NCBI RefSeq assembly: GCF_963693435.1
Contig: NZ_OY856306.1
Coordinates: 2,108,001 to 2,172,000 of the forward strand
DNA: 64,000 nt
Direction of reading: 5' to 3'
DNA from: Pasteurella atlantica
GTDB taxonomy: Bacteria > Pseudomonadota > Gammaproteobacteria > Enterobacterales > Pasteurellaceae
In this document: positions 10,397 to 19,487 of the stretch, piece after piece
Layout of the letters: every line of letters begins with the position of its first letter
Position numbering within the stretch: the first letter of the stretch is position 1
Made by a program: the position numbers and the translations under genes
Notes under the pieces: generated by a model
Told to the model about the DNA's origin: nothing
Seen by the model: the letters and a program-made list of their open reading frames with translations, nothing else
The model's database searches: none

Positions 10397-11029
10397 TTAT
10401 TTTTTTAGAAAAGGGTTAGTTTGTTTTTCTTTACCGATAGTCGTATGAGCACCATGACCTGCAATAACAATAAAATCATCATCTAAATCAAACATTTTTG
10501 TTCTAATGGAATGAAGTAATTGCTCAAGGTTTCCCATATATAAATCTGTTCGACCAATACTATTTTTAAATAACACATCACCACTAAAAGTAATTTTATT
10601 TTGAAAATCAAAAAAACCAATATGCCCAGGTGCGTGTCCAGGTAAATGGCGAATATCAAATTTCAATTCTCCAAATTCAACGATATCACCTTCATTTAGC
10701 CAATGATCCGGTAAAAAGCCCTCAACTCTTGGAAAGCCATACTCTTCCGTAATTTGCCCTAATTGTTCAAAAAGAGGTTGATCTGCTTGTTGTGAACCAT
10801 AAATTTCCACACCAAAATACCGACGAAGTTGATCTGCTGCCATAATATGATCAAGATGGGCGTGAGTAATTAAAATTTTGGTTAAATTTAATTGGTTTTG
10901 CTCAATATACTGAATTAAACGCTCGCCATCATCACCCGGATCAACAATAGCCGCATTCTTCTGGTTATCCCAAATGACAGAACAATTTTGTTGAAAGGCT
11001 CCAACAGGAATAATTTGCAAATTAAACAT
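10397..11029 (-). CDS. ycbL: MBL-fold metallohydrolase, YcbL type
   Basis: Glyoxalase II-like metallo-beta-lactamase-fold hydrolase. 210 residues with metal-binding motif THAHLDH (about residues 56-62), a second histidine in LPGHAPGHIGF (about 129-139), an aspartate in FSGDVLF, and GHG near the C-terminus. Too short for glyoxalase II proper (no C-terminal substrate-binding domain), which fits YcbL. It follows mepK by 13 bp, as in the E. coli ycbB-ycbK-ycbL order. Substrate unknown, possibly S-lactoylglutathione. Confidence 0.88.
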   Translation of the reverse strand: MFNLQIIPVGAFQQNCSVIWDNQKNAAIVDPGDDGERLIQYIEQNQLNLTKILITHAHLDHIMAADQLRRYFGVEIYGSQQADQPLFEQLGQITEEYGFPRVEGFLPDHWLNEGDIVEFGELKFDIRHLPGHAPGHIGFFDFQNKITFSGDVLFKNSIGRTDLYMGNLEQLLHSIRTKMFDLDDDFIVIAGHGAHTTIGKEKQTNPFLKK

Positions 11030-11042
11030 AAAATGTCACCGC

Positions 11043-11603
11043 TTATCTACCACGCCAAGTACGTACAGGACCAGTATCTATATGAACAAAATTACTACGA
11101 GGATAATAACCCACTCCGCCATTATGCAAACTTAAAGCTGCTTGGTACAAACGAGACAGCGGTACACCTGTTACTCTTAAATCAATGGCTTGTCCTTTAA
11201 TGTGATAGCTCTTTTTAGCCACACCTCGACTACGACGACGCATTTTTGCATTTGTTCTAGCAGTACGATACCCACAGATAATTTTAACTTCTGCATTTTG
11301 CAAGGCTAATTTTTTTTGAATTTGATCGATTTTCAAAAATAACTTGGGATCCATATTGGTGACTTGATCTGTTCTACGATCACGAAGAATATAATTCAGT
11401 TTCTGTAGCTCTTTCTTGACAAAATGCTTACCATTATGAAATTTTGAAACAAGATATTCATTCGTATTAATATTATGAAAACGCAGAGAATGTGGTTTTG
11501 ATCCTGATAAATGAGCCTGCACTGTTGAGGGAACTAAAGTAGCACCTAAGACAATCCCTCCTAACGAAAGCCAGCGACGACGATTATTATCAACTTGTTC
11601 CAC
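11043..11603 (-). CDS. mepK: Murein endopeptidase MepK (YcbK/DUF882)
   Basis: Zinc peptidase of the M15-like DUF882 family. E. coli MepK cleaves 3-3 and 4-3 crosslinks in peptidoglycan, which fits its place beside an L,D-transpeptidase gene. 186 residues. The N-terminus has a twin-arginine type signal (NRRRWLSLGG) with cleavage near VQA, suggesting export by Tat. Metal-binding residues are seen in SYHIKGQAIDLR (about 140-151) and in NFVHIDTGPVRTW near the C-terminus. RBS GGAGG precedes the ATG. Confidence 0.9.
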   Translation of the reverse strand: MEQVDNNRRRWLSLGGIVLGATLVPSTVQAHLSGSKPHSLRFHNINTNEYLVSKFHNGKHFVKKELQKLNYILRDRRTDQVTNMDPKLFLKIDQIQKKLALQNAEVKIICGYRTARTNAKMRRRSRGVAKKSYHIKGQAIDLRVTGVPLSRLYQAALSLHNGGVGYYPRSNFVHIDTGPVRTWRGR

Positions 11604-11665
11604 AATTCCTCCTTTTCATTAATAAAAATTACAAAAAACTCTATGTTAGTATCTTAAAAATAGAT

Positions 11666-11691
11666 AAAGTTCCAAAAAATTTTGGAACTTT
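11666..11691. repeat. Perfect palindrome between ldtD and mepK
   Basis: The 26-bp segment reads AAAGTTCC, an A/T centre, then GGAACTTT, a self-complementary hairpin. There is no proper uridine run directly after it on the minus strand, so it may be a weak attenuator between ldtD and mepK and not a full terminator. Confidence 0.4.
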
Positions 11692-11705
11692 TAAACGGTT
11701 GGCAA

Positions 11706-13163
11706 CTATTCTAACAAAGTATTTATAGAATGCAAATCAATACTATTTGATCTAAGTTTAGGATCTAGTCTATAAACATCTGGTACACTTCGTACGACAC
11801 CATTTTCAACCCAATTGGTAACGTAATAAAGATAGACAGGATTTTCCGATCTGATTTTAACAAAAGTGGTTTTCTCACTTCGATATACCGCTTTCTGCTT
11901 AGAAATATCCCAACCAGCTTCAGATAATAAAATTTCACTTAATTGTGCGGCTTTCTGTACTCGAACACAGCCTGAACTTAATGCTCGTTTTTTTCTTGAA
12001 AAAACATTTTTATGAGGAGTATCGTGTAAAAATATCGCATCAGCACTTGGCATATTAAATTTATAACGACCTAAAGCTGCTCGTTTTCCTGGTTTTTGAC
12101 GAACCATATAAGGAAATTTCTTCGCATTTTCACCCTTGTAGTTTTCCCAGTCGATAGCGCTTGGCTCTACTGTTTTTCCTGAATAACTGATAATTTCAAA
12201 CCCTTTTTTACTGCCATAATTTGGATCTTTAGCAAATTTAGGTATCACATCTTCTTCTAAAATTGTTGGAGGAATAGTCCAAGGAGGATTAACTACCACA
12301 TCACTTAATTGACTAAATAAGATAGGTGTTTGGCGTTTTTTACGACCAACGACCACAACAGAATGTAATGCCAATGCGCCATTTTTATAGTAGTCCAGTT
12401 GATATGCAGGAATATTCACATACAAGCCATTATCAAAATTTGGAATAAGCCGTAAACGCTGTGCATTTAATGCTAACTTAGCAATAGTCATATTATCTAT
12501 CGACTGTTCACCTTCCACTTCCATCGCTATTTTATTAATAATCTCCATATATAGTCTATTATCACTTGGAATATATTTAGAAATAAATAACTCTCCATAG
12601 TTACTTTTAGCCAAATCAACCCATTGTAATAATACTTGATCACTAAGATCTCGTCTTTGATAAGTACTCGATTGATATAGCCATGAATTGATATTATTGT
12701 TTACATTTTTGCTGTAATACACATAGTCCAGAAGTGCATCTGTTAATAAAATATCCCGTTGCATACTTCCTTTTGGACTTTCTATAATTTGTTTTAATGT
12801 TACTAAAGCACTTTTCGAAACACCACTTGCAGCAAATACTATATAATCTCTCAAAAACATCTGTTCTGTTTTTTGATCTGTCCAAAGTGGCTCTAAATTA
12901 GCAAGAATATATACTTTCTTTAATTGATTTAAAGATTGTAATCTATTATTCTTCATTTTTTTGCGAATATAAGCCCCCACATCAGATAAAAGTTGAGGAT
13001 TTTTCATTAATCGCTGAAATTTAGCTAATCTATTTTCTGTATGTATTTGCTGTTTTGTTAAACTTAAGTTTGGTAATACTTGATCGGTATTTGCCACCAC
13101 AGATAAGGGAAAAGCCATAATGCTGACTAATATTAATAATATAAGTTTTTTATTTTTAATCAT
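11706..13163 (-). CDS. ldtD: L,D-transpeptidase LdtD (YcbB)
   Basis: Periplasmic enzyme that forms 3-3 (mDAP-mDAP) crosslinks in peptidoglycan and in E. coli can bypass beta-lactam-inhibited transpeptidases. 485 residues, shorter than E. coli YcbB (615). N-terminal signal sequence (cleavage near SVVA, about residue 24), a scaffold region, and a C-terminal YkuD domain with the catalytic pattern: histidine in FLHDTPHKNVF and cysteine in LSSGCVRV (about residue 410). The RBS is GAAGGAT. An octanucleotide repeat tract starts only 28 bp upstream of the start codon, so transcript or promoter geometry may vary between cells. Confidence 0.93.
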   Translation of the reverse strand: MIKNKKLILLILVSIMAFPLSVVANTDQVLPNLSLTKQQIHTENRLAKFQRLMKNPQLLSDVGAYIRKKMKNNRLQSLNQLKKVYILANLEPLWTDQKTEQMFLRDYIVFAASGVSKSALVTLKQIIESPKGSMQRDILLTDALLDYVYYSKNVNNNINSWLYQSSTYQRRDLSDQVLLQWVDLAKSNYGELFISKYIPSDNRLYMEIINKIAMEVEGEQSIDNMTIAKLALNAQRLRLIPNFDNGLYVNIPAYQLDYYKNGALALHSVVVVGRKKRQTPILFSQLSDVVVNPPWTIPPTILEEDVIPKFAKDPNYGSKKGFEIISYSGKTVEPSAIDWENYKGENAKKFPYMVRQKPGKRAALGRYKFNMPSADAIFLHDTPHKNVFSRKKRALSSGCVRVQKAAQLSEILLSEAGWDISKQKAVYRSEKTTFVKIRSENPVYLYYVTNWVENGVVRSVPDVYRLDPKLRSNSIDLHSINTLLE

Positions 13164-13190
13164 ATTTATCCTTCGGATTATATTATTTAC

Positions 13191-13322
13191 AAGCTATAAA
13201 GCTATAAAGCTATAAAGCTATAAAGCTATAAAGCTATAAAGCTATAAAGCTATAAAGCTATAAAGCTATAAAGCTATAAAGCTATAAAGCTATAAAGCTA
13301 TAAAGCTATAAAGCTATAAAGC
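13191..13322. repeat. Octanucleotide tandem repeat (AAGCTATA)x16.5 upstream of ldtD
   Basis: Sixteen perfect copies of the 8-mer AAGCTATA plus AAGC occupy 132 bp without interruption. The tract is not coding: both strands carry stop codons in every frame within 24 bp. It lies between ldtD (start 13163, minus strand) and the divergent dksA. Each unit contains a TATA-like element. Perfect uninterrupted octamers are typical of slipped-strand phase-variable loci, so the length probably varies between isolates. The rest of the gap (13323-13571) holds A/T-rich sequence that should include the dksA promoter; no clear -35/-10 pair was assigned. Confidence 0.97.
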
Positions 13323-13571
13323 ATTTGGCAAATTATTCTCATCATTGTCAATGATTAAATTTACATTTGAAGGCTAATTGTAACATAAATAGATCTTTTT
13401 TGTTTTCCAAATTTTTCCTACTAATTAAAAAAAACATTTGCTAAATACGTGTTTTTTTGGTATTTGTAGCGACCTTAAAAATAACCTTAATATTATAAAT
13501 TTCAAAAGAAATGACATAAAAGAATATAACCCATTGTTATATATAACTAATTATTAAAAAGGAGTTAAATT

Positions 13572-14021
13572 ATGGCAAAAAAGCCATCAGCATCTTCATT
13601 AAGTTTACTCACAATTGCTGGCGTTTCACCATATAAACCTAAAAAAAATGAAGAATATATGAGTGAAGCACAAATTGCACATTTTCATAAAATTTTAACC
13701 GCTTGGCATACTCAAATTATGGATGAAGCCCAACGAACCAAAACACAAATGCAAGATGAAGTGACTCATTTTGCCGATCCATCAGATCGTGCCACTCAAG
13801 AAGAAGAGTTTAACCTTGAGTTACGAAATCGTGATCGTGAACGCCGTTTATTAAAAAAGATTGAACTTACATTACAAAGACTTAAAGAAGATGATTATGG
13901 TTTTTGTGAAGCCTGTGGTGTAGAAATCGGTTTACGCCGCTTAGAAGCTCGTCCAACGGCTGAGTTATGTATTGATTGTAAAACATTAGCAGAAATTCGT
14001 GAAAAACATATGGGACGCTAG
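13572..14021 (+). CDS. dksA: RNA polymerase-binding transcription factor DksA
   Basis: Secondary-channel factor that works with ppGpp in the stringent response. 149 residues (E. coli 151). The coiled-coil tip keeps the functional acidic residues (ADPSDRATQ, about residues 71-79), and the C-terminal zinc finger CEACGVEIGLRR...CIDC (about residues 114-138) has all four cysteines. RBS AAGGAG. First gene of dksA-pcnB-folK. Confidence 0.98.
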   Translation: MAKKPSASSLSLLTIAGVSPYKPKKNEEYMSEAQIAHFHKILTAWHTQIMDEAQRTKTQMQDEVTHFADPSDRATQEEEFNLELRNRDRERRLLKKIELTLQRLKEDDYGFCEACGVEIGLRRLEARPTAELCIDCKTLAEIREKHMGR

Positions 14022-14043
14022 ACTAGTAGTAACGAGGTGAATT

Positions 14044-15552
14044 ATTTTTAATTATATTAAATCTTTTCTTTTTAAGAAAAACAAATCTCACAACAACTCT
14101 TTTATTTCAAATAAAAAAATAAAAGAGATGGATTCTTGTGCGCTAAAAACATCAAATACACAAAAACCAAATAAAAAAGAAACACATCAGAAAAGTGATA
14201 TGCCTTCACATATTTTACATAAAAATATTACGGTTAATGCCCAAAATTATGGCATTTCTAGACACAACATTTCAAAAAATGCACTTTCTATCGTAAATAA
14301 ACTCTCTCAAAATAATTTTGAAGTTTATTTAGTTGGCGGATGTATTCGCGATATTTTATTGGGAAAAACCCCAAAAGACTTTGATATTGCAACCAACGCC
14401 CGCCCTGAAGAAATTAAACGTATTTTTGGACGACAATGCCGTTTAATTGGTCGCCGTTTTCGACTTGCACATATTGTTTATGGACGAGAAGTTTATGAAG
14501 TCGCAACCTTTAGAGCGGGACATGATCAAAACTTAAATAATCAAATTTCTAAAACAAATGATCAAGGAATGTTATTGCGAGATAACGTTTATGGTTCATT
14601 AGAAGAAGATGCAAAACGTCGAGACTTTAGCGTTAATGCTCTTTATTTTGATGTTAAGCATAACTTAATTTTTGATTTTTTTAACGGCATTCAAGATCTC
14701 AAAGAGGGTAAATTACGTTTAATTGGCGATCCAACCACTCGCTATCAAGAAGATCCTGTTCGAATGCTTAGAGCCATTCGCTTTATGGCAAAACTGGATA
14801 TGTTTTTAGATAAACCCACAGAGCAGCCTGTCCGTCAATTAGCTCATTTATTACAAAATATTCCAGCTGCACGTCTATTTGATGAATCATTAAAACTATT
14901 GCAAGCAGGTTATGGCGTAAAAACCTATGAATTACTACAGCAATATCATTTATTTGAAGTATTATTCCCTACTATTTCTAGTTCTTTCACTAAAGATAGT
15001 GACTCGAATGCAGAACGAATGATAACCAAAGCACTTACATCAACTGATGAGCGAATTCGTGATAATTTACGTATCAATCCTGCATTTTTATATGCTGCTC
15101 TACTTTGGTATCCGATGCGTGAAAAAATGGACGAACTCAAAAATGAGGGAGGACTGAATACTCACGATGCAATGATGCTCGCCGCCAATGAGATTTTAGC
15201 AGAAACCTGTAAAACCATTGGCTTACATCGTCGTCATACAGCAGTCATTCGAGATATTTGGCATCTACAATTTAAAATGACTAAACGTGTGGGTAAACGT
15301 CCTTATCAAACCCTTGCACATATTAAGTTTAGAGCAGGATTTGATTTGTTAGTAATGCGAGCTGAAATTGAAAAAGGGGATTTAGTTGAGCTGAGTGCGT
15401 GGTGGCACGAATTTCAACTAAGTAATGAAGTACAGCGTTCAGAACAAATCAAAAATGTTCACCCTCATCATAATGATGATGAGAAGAAAAAACGTAAACC
15501 TCGCCGTAAACGTTATTACAAAAATAGTAAACCTAAAACAAGCATAGAATAA
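14044..15552 (+). CDS. pcnB: Poly(A) polymerase I, probable AUU start
   Basis: Adds 3' poly(A) tails to RNA and promotes RNA decay. The nucleotidyltransferase core is clear: LVGGCIRDILLGKTPKDFD, then GRRFRLAHI, and EEDAKRRDFSVNALYFD; the basic tail (KKKRKPRRKRYYK) is typical. The first ATG is 14128 and has no usable RBS. The frame stays open back to a TGA at 14038, and the sequence from 14044 reads (M)FNYIKSFLFKKNK, like the N-terminus of other PcnB proteins. GAGGTGA at 14034-14040 is correctly spaced for an ATT at 14044. E. coli pcnB is known to start at AUU, so I chose 14044 (502 residues). The 14128 start (474 residues) is the alternative. Confidence 0.85.
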   Translation: MFNYIKSFLFKKNKSHNNSFISNKKIKEMDSCALKTSNTQKPNKKETHQKSDMPSHILHKNITVNAQNYGISRHNISKNALSIVNKLSQNNFEVYLVGGCIRDILLGKTPKDFDIATNARPEEIKRIFGRQCRLIGRRFRLAHIVYGREVYEVATFRAGHDQNLNNQISKTNDQGMLLRDNVYGSLEEDAKRRDFSVNALYFDVKHNLIFDFFNGIQDLKEGKLRLIGDPTTRYQEDPVRMLRAIRFMAKLDMFLDKPTEQPVRQLAHLLQNIPAARLFDESLKLLQAGYGVKTYELLQQYHLFEVLFPTISSSFTKDSDSNAERMITKALTSTDERIRDNLRINPAFLYAALLWYPMREKMDELKNEGGLNTHDAMMLAANEILAETCKTIGLHRRHTAVIRDIWHLQFKMTKRVGKRPYQTLAHIKFRAGFDLLVMRAEIEKGDLVELSAWWHEFQLSNEVQRSEQIKNVHPHHNDDEKKKRKPRRKRYYKNSKPKTSIE

Positions 15553-16019
15553 TGGAAAAAGTGTACATCTCTTTGGGTTCAAACCTCAATAATCCGCTTG
15601 TTCAACTTAAACAAGCGGTACGATCTTTACAAAAATTTGCAAATTTTCAGGTAAGTTCTTTCTACACAAGTAAACCCCTTGGACCACAAGATCAACCTGA
15701 TTATATCAATGCGGTTGCAAGTTTTGATACAGAGTTGCAACCATTGGAATTATTGGATTATTTACAAAATATCGAAAATCAACAAGGACGAGTCCGTTTA
15801 CGTCGCTGGGGTGAGCGTACCCTTGATTTAGATATTTTGCTTTTTGGTAAAAAAGTGATCACAAGTAACCGCTTAATCATTCCCCATTACGATATGCACA
15901 ATCGTGAATTTGTGATTGTGCCACTTTATGAGTTAGAGCCTGAGTTAGTATTACCAAACCAAATAACATTAAAAACCTTATATACTAAATTTAAAAATCA
16001 TCAGATGGTTAAAATTTAA
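15552..16019 (+). CDS. folK: 2-amino-4-hydroxy-6-hydroxymethyldihydropteridine pyrophosphokinase
   Basis: HPPK transfers pyrophosphate from ATP to 6-hydroxymethyl-dihydropterin in folate synthesis. 155 residues. The N-terminal YISLGSNLNNP and the signature RWGERTLDLDILLFG (about residues 82-96) are intact. Start overlaps the pcnB stop by one base (TAATG). A USS core lies inside the coding region (about 15613). Its neighbour upstream matches the order in H. influenzae and E. coli relatives; downstream the restriction island begins. Confidence 0.96.
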   Translation: MEKVYISLGSNLNNPLVQLKQAVRSLQKFANFQVSSFYTSKPLGPQDQPDYINAVASFDTELQPLELLDYLQNIENQQGRVRLRRWGERTLDLDILLFGKKVITSNRLIIPHYDMHNREFVIVPLYELEPELVLPNQITLKTLYTKFKNHQMVKI

Positions 16020-16042
16020 CACCTCCTCCTTACCTAGATTTT

Positions 16043-16078
16043 CTATCTATATAGTTTCGTAGATAGCTCTCGTTTTTT
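16043..16078 (+). terminator. Probable terminator downstream of folK
   Basis: CTATCTA (16043-16049) pairs with TAGATAG (16060-16066), 10-nt loop, followed by a six-T run at 16073-16078. The stem is only 7 bp, so termination may be incomplete. A TATAAT hexamer at 16092-16097 just after it could be the -10 element for hsdM. Confidence 0.5.
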
Positions 16079-16125
16079 CTTATAATTACAGTATAATCTC
16101 ACCCATATTTATTTGAGGAGTTTTT

Positions 16126-17676
16126 ATGACAGTAGGCATTCAACAAAGAGCGACATTACAGCGTAGAATTTGGCAAATTGCAAATGAAGTGCGTGGTGCA
16201 GTTGATGGATGGGATTTCAAACAATATGTCTTAGGTGCATTATTTTATCGATTTATCAGTGAAAATTTTACCTATTTTATTGAAGCCGGTGATGAAAGTA
16301 TTCATTATGCAAATTTATCTGATGATATTATCACTAATGAAATAAAAATTGATGCCATTAAAACCAAAGGTTATTTTATTTATCCTAGCCAACTATTTGA
16401 AAATATTGTAGAAAATGCACACAAGAACGATAATTTAAATACGCATCTTGCTCAAATTTTTTCAAGTATTGAAAGTAGTGCGACTGGATTTGACTCAGAA
16501 CGCGATATCAAAGGATTATTTGCAGATTTTGATACAACATCTAACCGCCTTGGCAATACTGTTGAGGATAAAAACAAACGATTAGTTTCAGTATTAAAAG
16601 GAGTGGCTGATCTTGATTTTGGGGATTTTCAAGATAATCAAATCGATCTCTTTGGTGATGCCTATGAATTTTTAATCTCAAATTATGCCGCTAATGCTGG
16701 AAAATCAGGAGGCGAATTTTTTACTCCACAAAGTGTATCAAAATTGATTGCTAAAATTGCACTATTAGGTCAGAAAAATGTGAATAAAATTTATGATCCT
16801 GCTTGCGGTAGTGGTTCACTTTTATTACAAGCAAAAAAACAATTTGATAATCATATTATTGAAGAGGGATTTTTTGGTCAAGAAATTAACCATACAACCT
16901 ATAACTTGGCACGAATGAATATGTTTTTACACAATATTAACTATGATAAGTTTGATATTGTACTGGGCGATACGCTTTTAAAACCTCAATTTAAAGATGA
17001 TAAACCCTTTGATGCGATTGTCTCTAACCCTCCTTATTCTGTCAATTGGATTGGTAATGACGATCCAACGTTAATCAATGATGATCGCTTTTCCCCTGCT
17101 GGTGTGCTTGCACCAAAATCAAAAGCGGATTTTGCTTTTGTTATGCACTGCTTAAATTATTTATCTGCCAAAGGAAGAGCTGCTATTGTGACTTTCCCAG
17201 GTATTTTTTATCGTAGTGGTGCAGAGAAAAAAATTCGCCAATATTTAGTGGATAATAACTTTGTTGAAACCGTGATCGCACTTGCACCTAATTTATTTTA
17301 TGGCACAAGTATAGCGGTAAATATTTTAGTACTTTCTAAACATAAAACGAACACTAAAACCCAATTTATCAATGCCACTGAAATTTTTAAAAAAGAAACA
17401 AATAATAATGTCTTAACCAATGAACATATTGAACAAATTTTAACATTATTTAGTGAGAAAAAAGATATTGAGCATCTAACAAAATCTGTTGAAAATAATC
17501 AAATTGCGGAAAATGATTACAATTTATCTGTTAACTCTTATATTGAAGCAAAAGATACCAAAGAAGTAATCAATATTGATGAGCTAAATGAAGAAATTGC
17601 AAAAACAGTGAAAAACATTACCGCTTTGCGTAATGAAATTGATAAGATTGTCGCGGAAATAGAGGCAGAAAAATGA
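16126..17676 (+). CDS. hsdM: Type I restriction-modification DNA methyltransferase subunit HsdM
   Basis: N6-adenine methyltransferase subunit; with HsdS it modifies the host target, and with HsdR it forms the restriction complex. 516 residues, near EcoR124I HsdM (520), which points to type IC. N-terminal HsdM helical domain (about 8-150), SAM-binding motif [10 protein letters not shown] (from about residue 224), catalytic NPPY (about 301) and a helical C-terminus that docks HsdS. ATG preceded by GAGGAG. First gene of the hsdM-fic-hsdS-prrC-hsdR island inserted between folK and kdkA. Confidence 0.96.
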   Translation: MTVGIQQRATLQRRIWQIANEVRGAVDGWDFKQYVLGALFYRFISENFTYFIEAGDESIHYANLSDDIITNEIKIDAIKTKGYFIYPSQLFENIVENAHKNDNLNTHLAQIFSSIESSATGFDSERDIKGLFADFDTTSNRLGNTVEDKNKRLVSVLKGVADLDFGDFQDNQIDLFGDAYEFLISNYAANAGKSGGEFFTPQSVSKLIAKIALLGQKNVNKIYDPACGSGSLLLQAKKQFDNHIIEEGFFGQEINHTTYNLARMNMFLHNINYDKFDIVLGDTLLKPQFKDDKPFDAIVSNPPYSVNWIGNDDPTLINDDRFSPAGVLAPKSKADFAFVMHCLNYLSAKGRAAIVTFPGIFYRSGAEKKIRQYLVDNNFVETVIALAPNLFYGTSIAVNILVLSKHKTNTKTQFINATEIFKKETNNNVLTNEHIEQILTLFSEKKDIEHLTKSVENNQIAENDYNLSVNSYIEAKDTKEVINIDELNEEIAKTVKNITALRNEIDKIVAEIEAEK

Positions 17677-17697
17677 TATTTTCTTCTATATATAGAC

Positions 17698-17737
17698 ACA
17701 ATAACGGAAGAAAACATTGATTTTCTTCCGTTATTGT
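17698..17737. repeat. 17-bp perfect inverted repeat between hsdM and fic
   Basis: ACAATAACGGAAGAAAA (17698-17714) and its exact reverse complement (17721-17737) flank a 6-nt loop (CATTGA). No T-run follows on either strand, so it is not an ordinary rho-independent terminator. It may protect the hsdM mRNA end, reduce read-through into fic, or bind a regulator. Confidence 0.85.
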
Positions 17738-17775
17738 AAGAATATAGGAAGAAAGAGATAATTTTAGGAAAAGAT

Positions 17776-18867
17776 ATGAATTTAACCCCTGATTGTCCAG
17801 TAAAACCATTACCCTTTGATGAGATTTTTGAGAAAATTGAAACAAAAGCAATACTAAAAAAACTTGCGATAGCACACCGTTCTCTTGCAGAGTTAAAAGG
17901 TGTTGTACAGTCTATTCCTAATCAAACTATTTTAATTAATACACTCTCTCTACAAGAAGCTAAACACAGTAGTGAAATTGAAAATATTATTACAACGCAA
18001 GATGAACTTTACCAAGCAGATTTATCAGAATTTTCCACATTCAATCCTGCGGTTAAAGAAGTACAACGCTACAGTTATGCGTTAAATAGTGGATTTAATC
18101 TCATTAAACAAGAACAAATTATTCGTCTCAACACACTTTTGATGGTTCAAGAACAATTAGAGCATAATAATGCAGGTCTACGTGCCATATCAGGAACAGC
18201 ATTAAAAAATGCCTACACAGGACAAGTTGTTTATACTCCACCACAACATAAAAATGACATTATTTTATTGATGGAAAATTTGATTGAATTTATCAATACA
18301 GAAGATCGCTTTGAACTTGATCCTTTAACTAAAATGGCGATTATTCATCATCAATTTGAAAGTATTCACCCTTTTTATGATGGTAATGGCAGAACTGGAC
18401 GAATTTTAAATATTCTTTATCTTGTAAAGGAAAATTTATTAGATATTCCAATATTATATTTAAGTCGCTACCTTATTGAAAATAAATCAGACTATTATAC
18501 TCTTTTACAAGCAGTTAGAGATTCTCAAAACTGGGAAGATTGGGTGCAATATATCCTTAATGCAATTATTGAAACAGCTCAATCAACCATTGAATTAGTC
18601 AAACAAATTAAAATTTTAATGCAAAATTTCAAAAATCAATTCCGCAGTGAATTACCGAAAATTTATAGCCAAGATTTGCTCAATCAATTATTTATGCACC
18701 CTTATTCAAAAATAGCCTTTATTCAAAATCATCTTGGTGTCAGTGATAAAACAGCAAAGCGTTACCTTGATGAATTATGCCGAATTGGATTATTGAAAAA
18801 AGAAAAAATTGGGCGAGAAAATTTTTATATCAACTACGCTTTATTTGATCTATTTATCAAATATTAA
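17776..18867 (+). CDS. Fic family AMP-transferase, N-terminally autoinhibited type
   Basis: Fic/DOC enzyme that by family knowledge transfers AMP from ATP to a hydroxyl group of a target protein. 363 residues. The catalytic loop HPFYDGNGRTGR (from about residue 198) is complete, including the histidine. An inhibitory helix motif of the (S/T)xxxE(G/N) type is seen as SSEIEN (about residues 65-70), which makes this a class II, self-inhibited Fic. The C-terminal part (about 290-363) looks like a winged helix. RBS AGGAAAAG. It lies between hsdM and hsdS; a Fic gene inside a type I locus suggests a regulatory or accessory defence role, target unknown. Confidence 0.88.
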   Translation: MNLTPDCPVKPLPFDEIFEKIETKAILKKLAIAHRSLAELKGVVQSIPNQTILINTLSLQEAKHSSEIENIITTQDELYQADLSEFSTFNPAVKEVQRYSYALNSGFNLIKQEQIIRLNTLLMVQEQLEHNNAGLRAISGTALKNAYTGQVVYTPPQHKNDIILLMENLIEFINTEDRFELDPLTKMAIIHHQFESIHPFYDGNGRTGRILNILYLVKENLLDIPILYLSRYLIENKSDYYTLLQAVRDSQNWEDWVQYILNAIIETAQSTIELVKQIKILMQNFKNQFRSELPKIYSQDLLNQLFMHPYSKIAFIQNHLGVSDKTAKRYLDELCRIGLLKKEKIGRENFYINYALFDLFIKY

Positions 18868-18880
18868 ATGAGAAAATAAA

Positions 18881-19477
18881 ATGTTACATAACTATATAGA
18901 AAAATTATTACAAGGGCGAGAAGTTGAGTGGAAAAGACTTGGTGAGATAACTAACTACCAACAACCCACCCCCTATCTAGTAAAAACAACAAATTATAAT
19001 GATAGTTTTAAAACGCCAGTTTTAACCGCTGGAAAAACATTTATTTTAGGCTATACCGATGAAACAGATGGACTTTATCAGGCCACAGAAAATCCTGTTA
19101 TTATTTTTGATGATTTCACAACGGCAAATAAATGGGTAGATTTTGATTTTAAAGTAAAATCTTCTGCAATGAAAATAATCTCGTCAGTTGATGAAGAGCA
19201 GTATTTATTAAGATATATTTATCATTGGATAAATACTTTACCAAATATTGGTAAAAATACGGATCATAAACGCCAATGGATTAGCAATTTTTCAAATTTA
19301 AAAATCCCAATCCCGCCACTTGATGTGCAACAAGAAATAGCAAAAACACTTGACAGAATGACAAATATATGCTATGAGCTTGCGAAAGAGCTTGCGTTGC
19401 GCGATCAACAGTATAACTACTATAGAGATAGGCTATTGAACCTTGGAGAATTGATAGGGGGGGGGAAATCAATGTGA
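18881..19477 (+). CDS. hsdS: Type I specificity subunit HsdS, proximal half (phase-variable, truncated)
   Basis: DNA-recognition subunit; the window encodes only the first target-recognition domain plus the following conserved helical region in this frame (198 residues). The TRD begins near VEWKRLGEI (about residue 15); the conserved region ends with [17 protein letters not shown] tract of nine G residues near the end (19457-19465) leads to the short tail GGGKSM and a stop. With eight or eleven Gs the frame would continue into the distal half and give about 399 residues, normal for type IC HsdS. In NgoAV and in EcoDXXI mutants, truncated HsdS can act as a dimer, so this short form may be functional. 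Confidence 0.92.
   Translation: MLHNYIEKLLQGREVEWKRLGEITNYQQPTPYLVKTTNYNDSFKTPVLTAGKTFILGYTDETDGLYQATENPVIIFDDFTTANKWVDFDFKVKSSAMKIISSVDEEQYLLRYIYHWINTLPNIGKNTDHKRQWISNFSNLKIPIPPLDVQQEIAKTLDRMTNICYELAKELALRDQQYNYYRDRLLNLGELIGGGKSM
19457..19465 (+). repeat. Poly-G tract (G9), slippage site in hsdS
   Basis: Nine consecutive G residues at the junction of the two HsdS halves. Frames: G9 gives a stop after GGGKSM. G8 or G11 reads [14 protein letters not shown] and joins the distal half without a stop. G10 reads [12 protein letters not shown] and stops about 20 codons later. Poly-G tracts of this length are classic replication-slippage sites. Confidence 0.95.
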
Positions 19478-19487
19478 ATGGGTTCGA

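Noticed and set aside
13331-13353. Fur-box-like sequence upstream of the octamer repeat
   Set aside because: Only about 13 of 19 positions match the consensus and symmetry is poor; too weak to list as a site.
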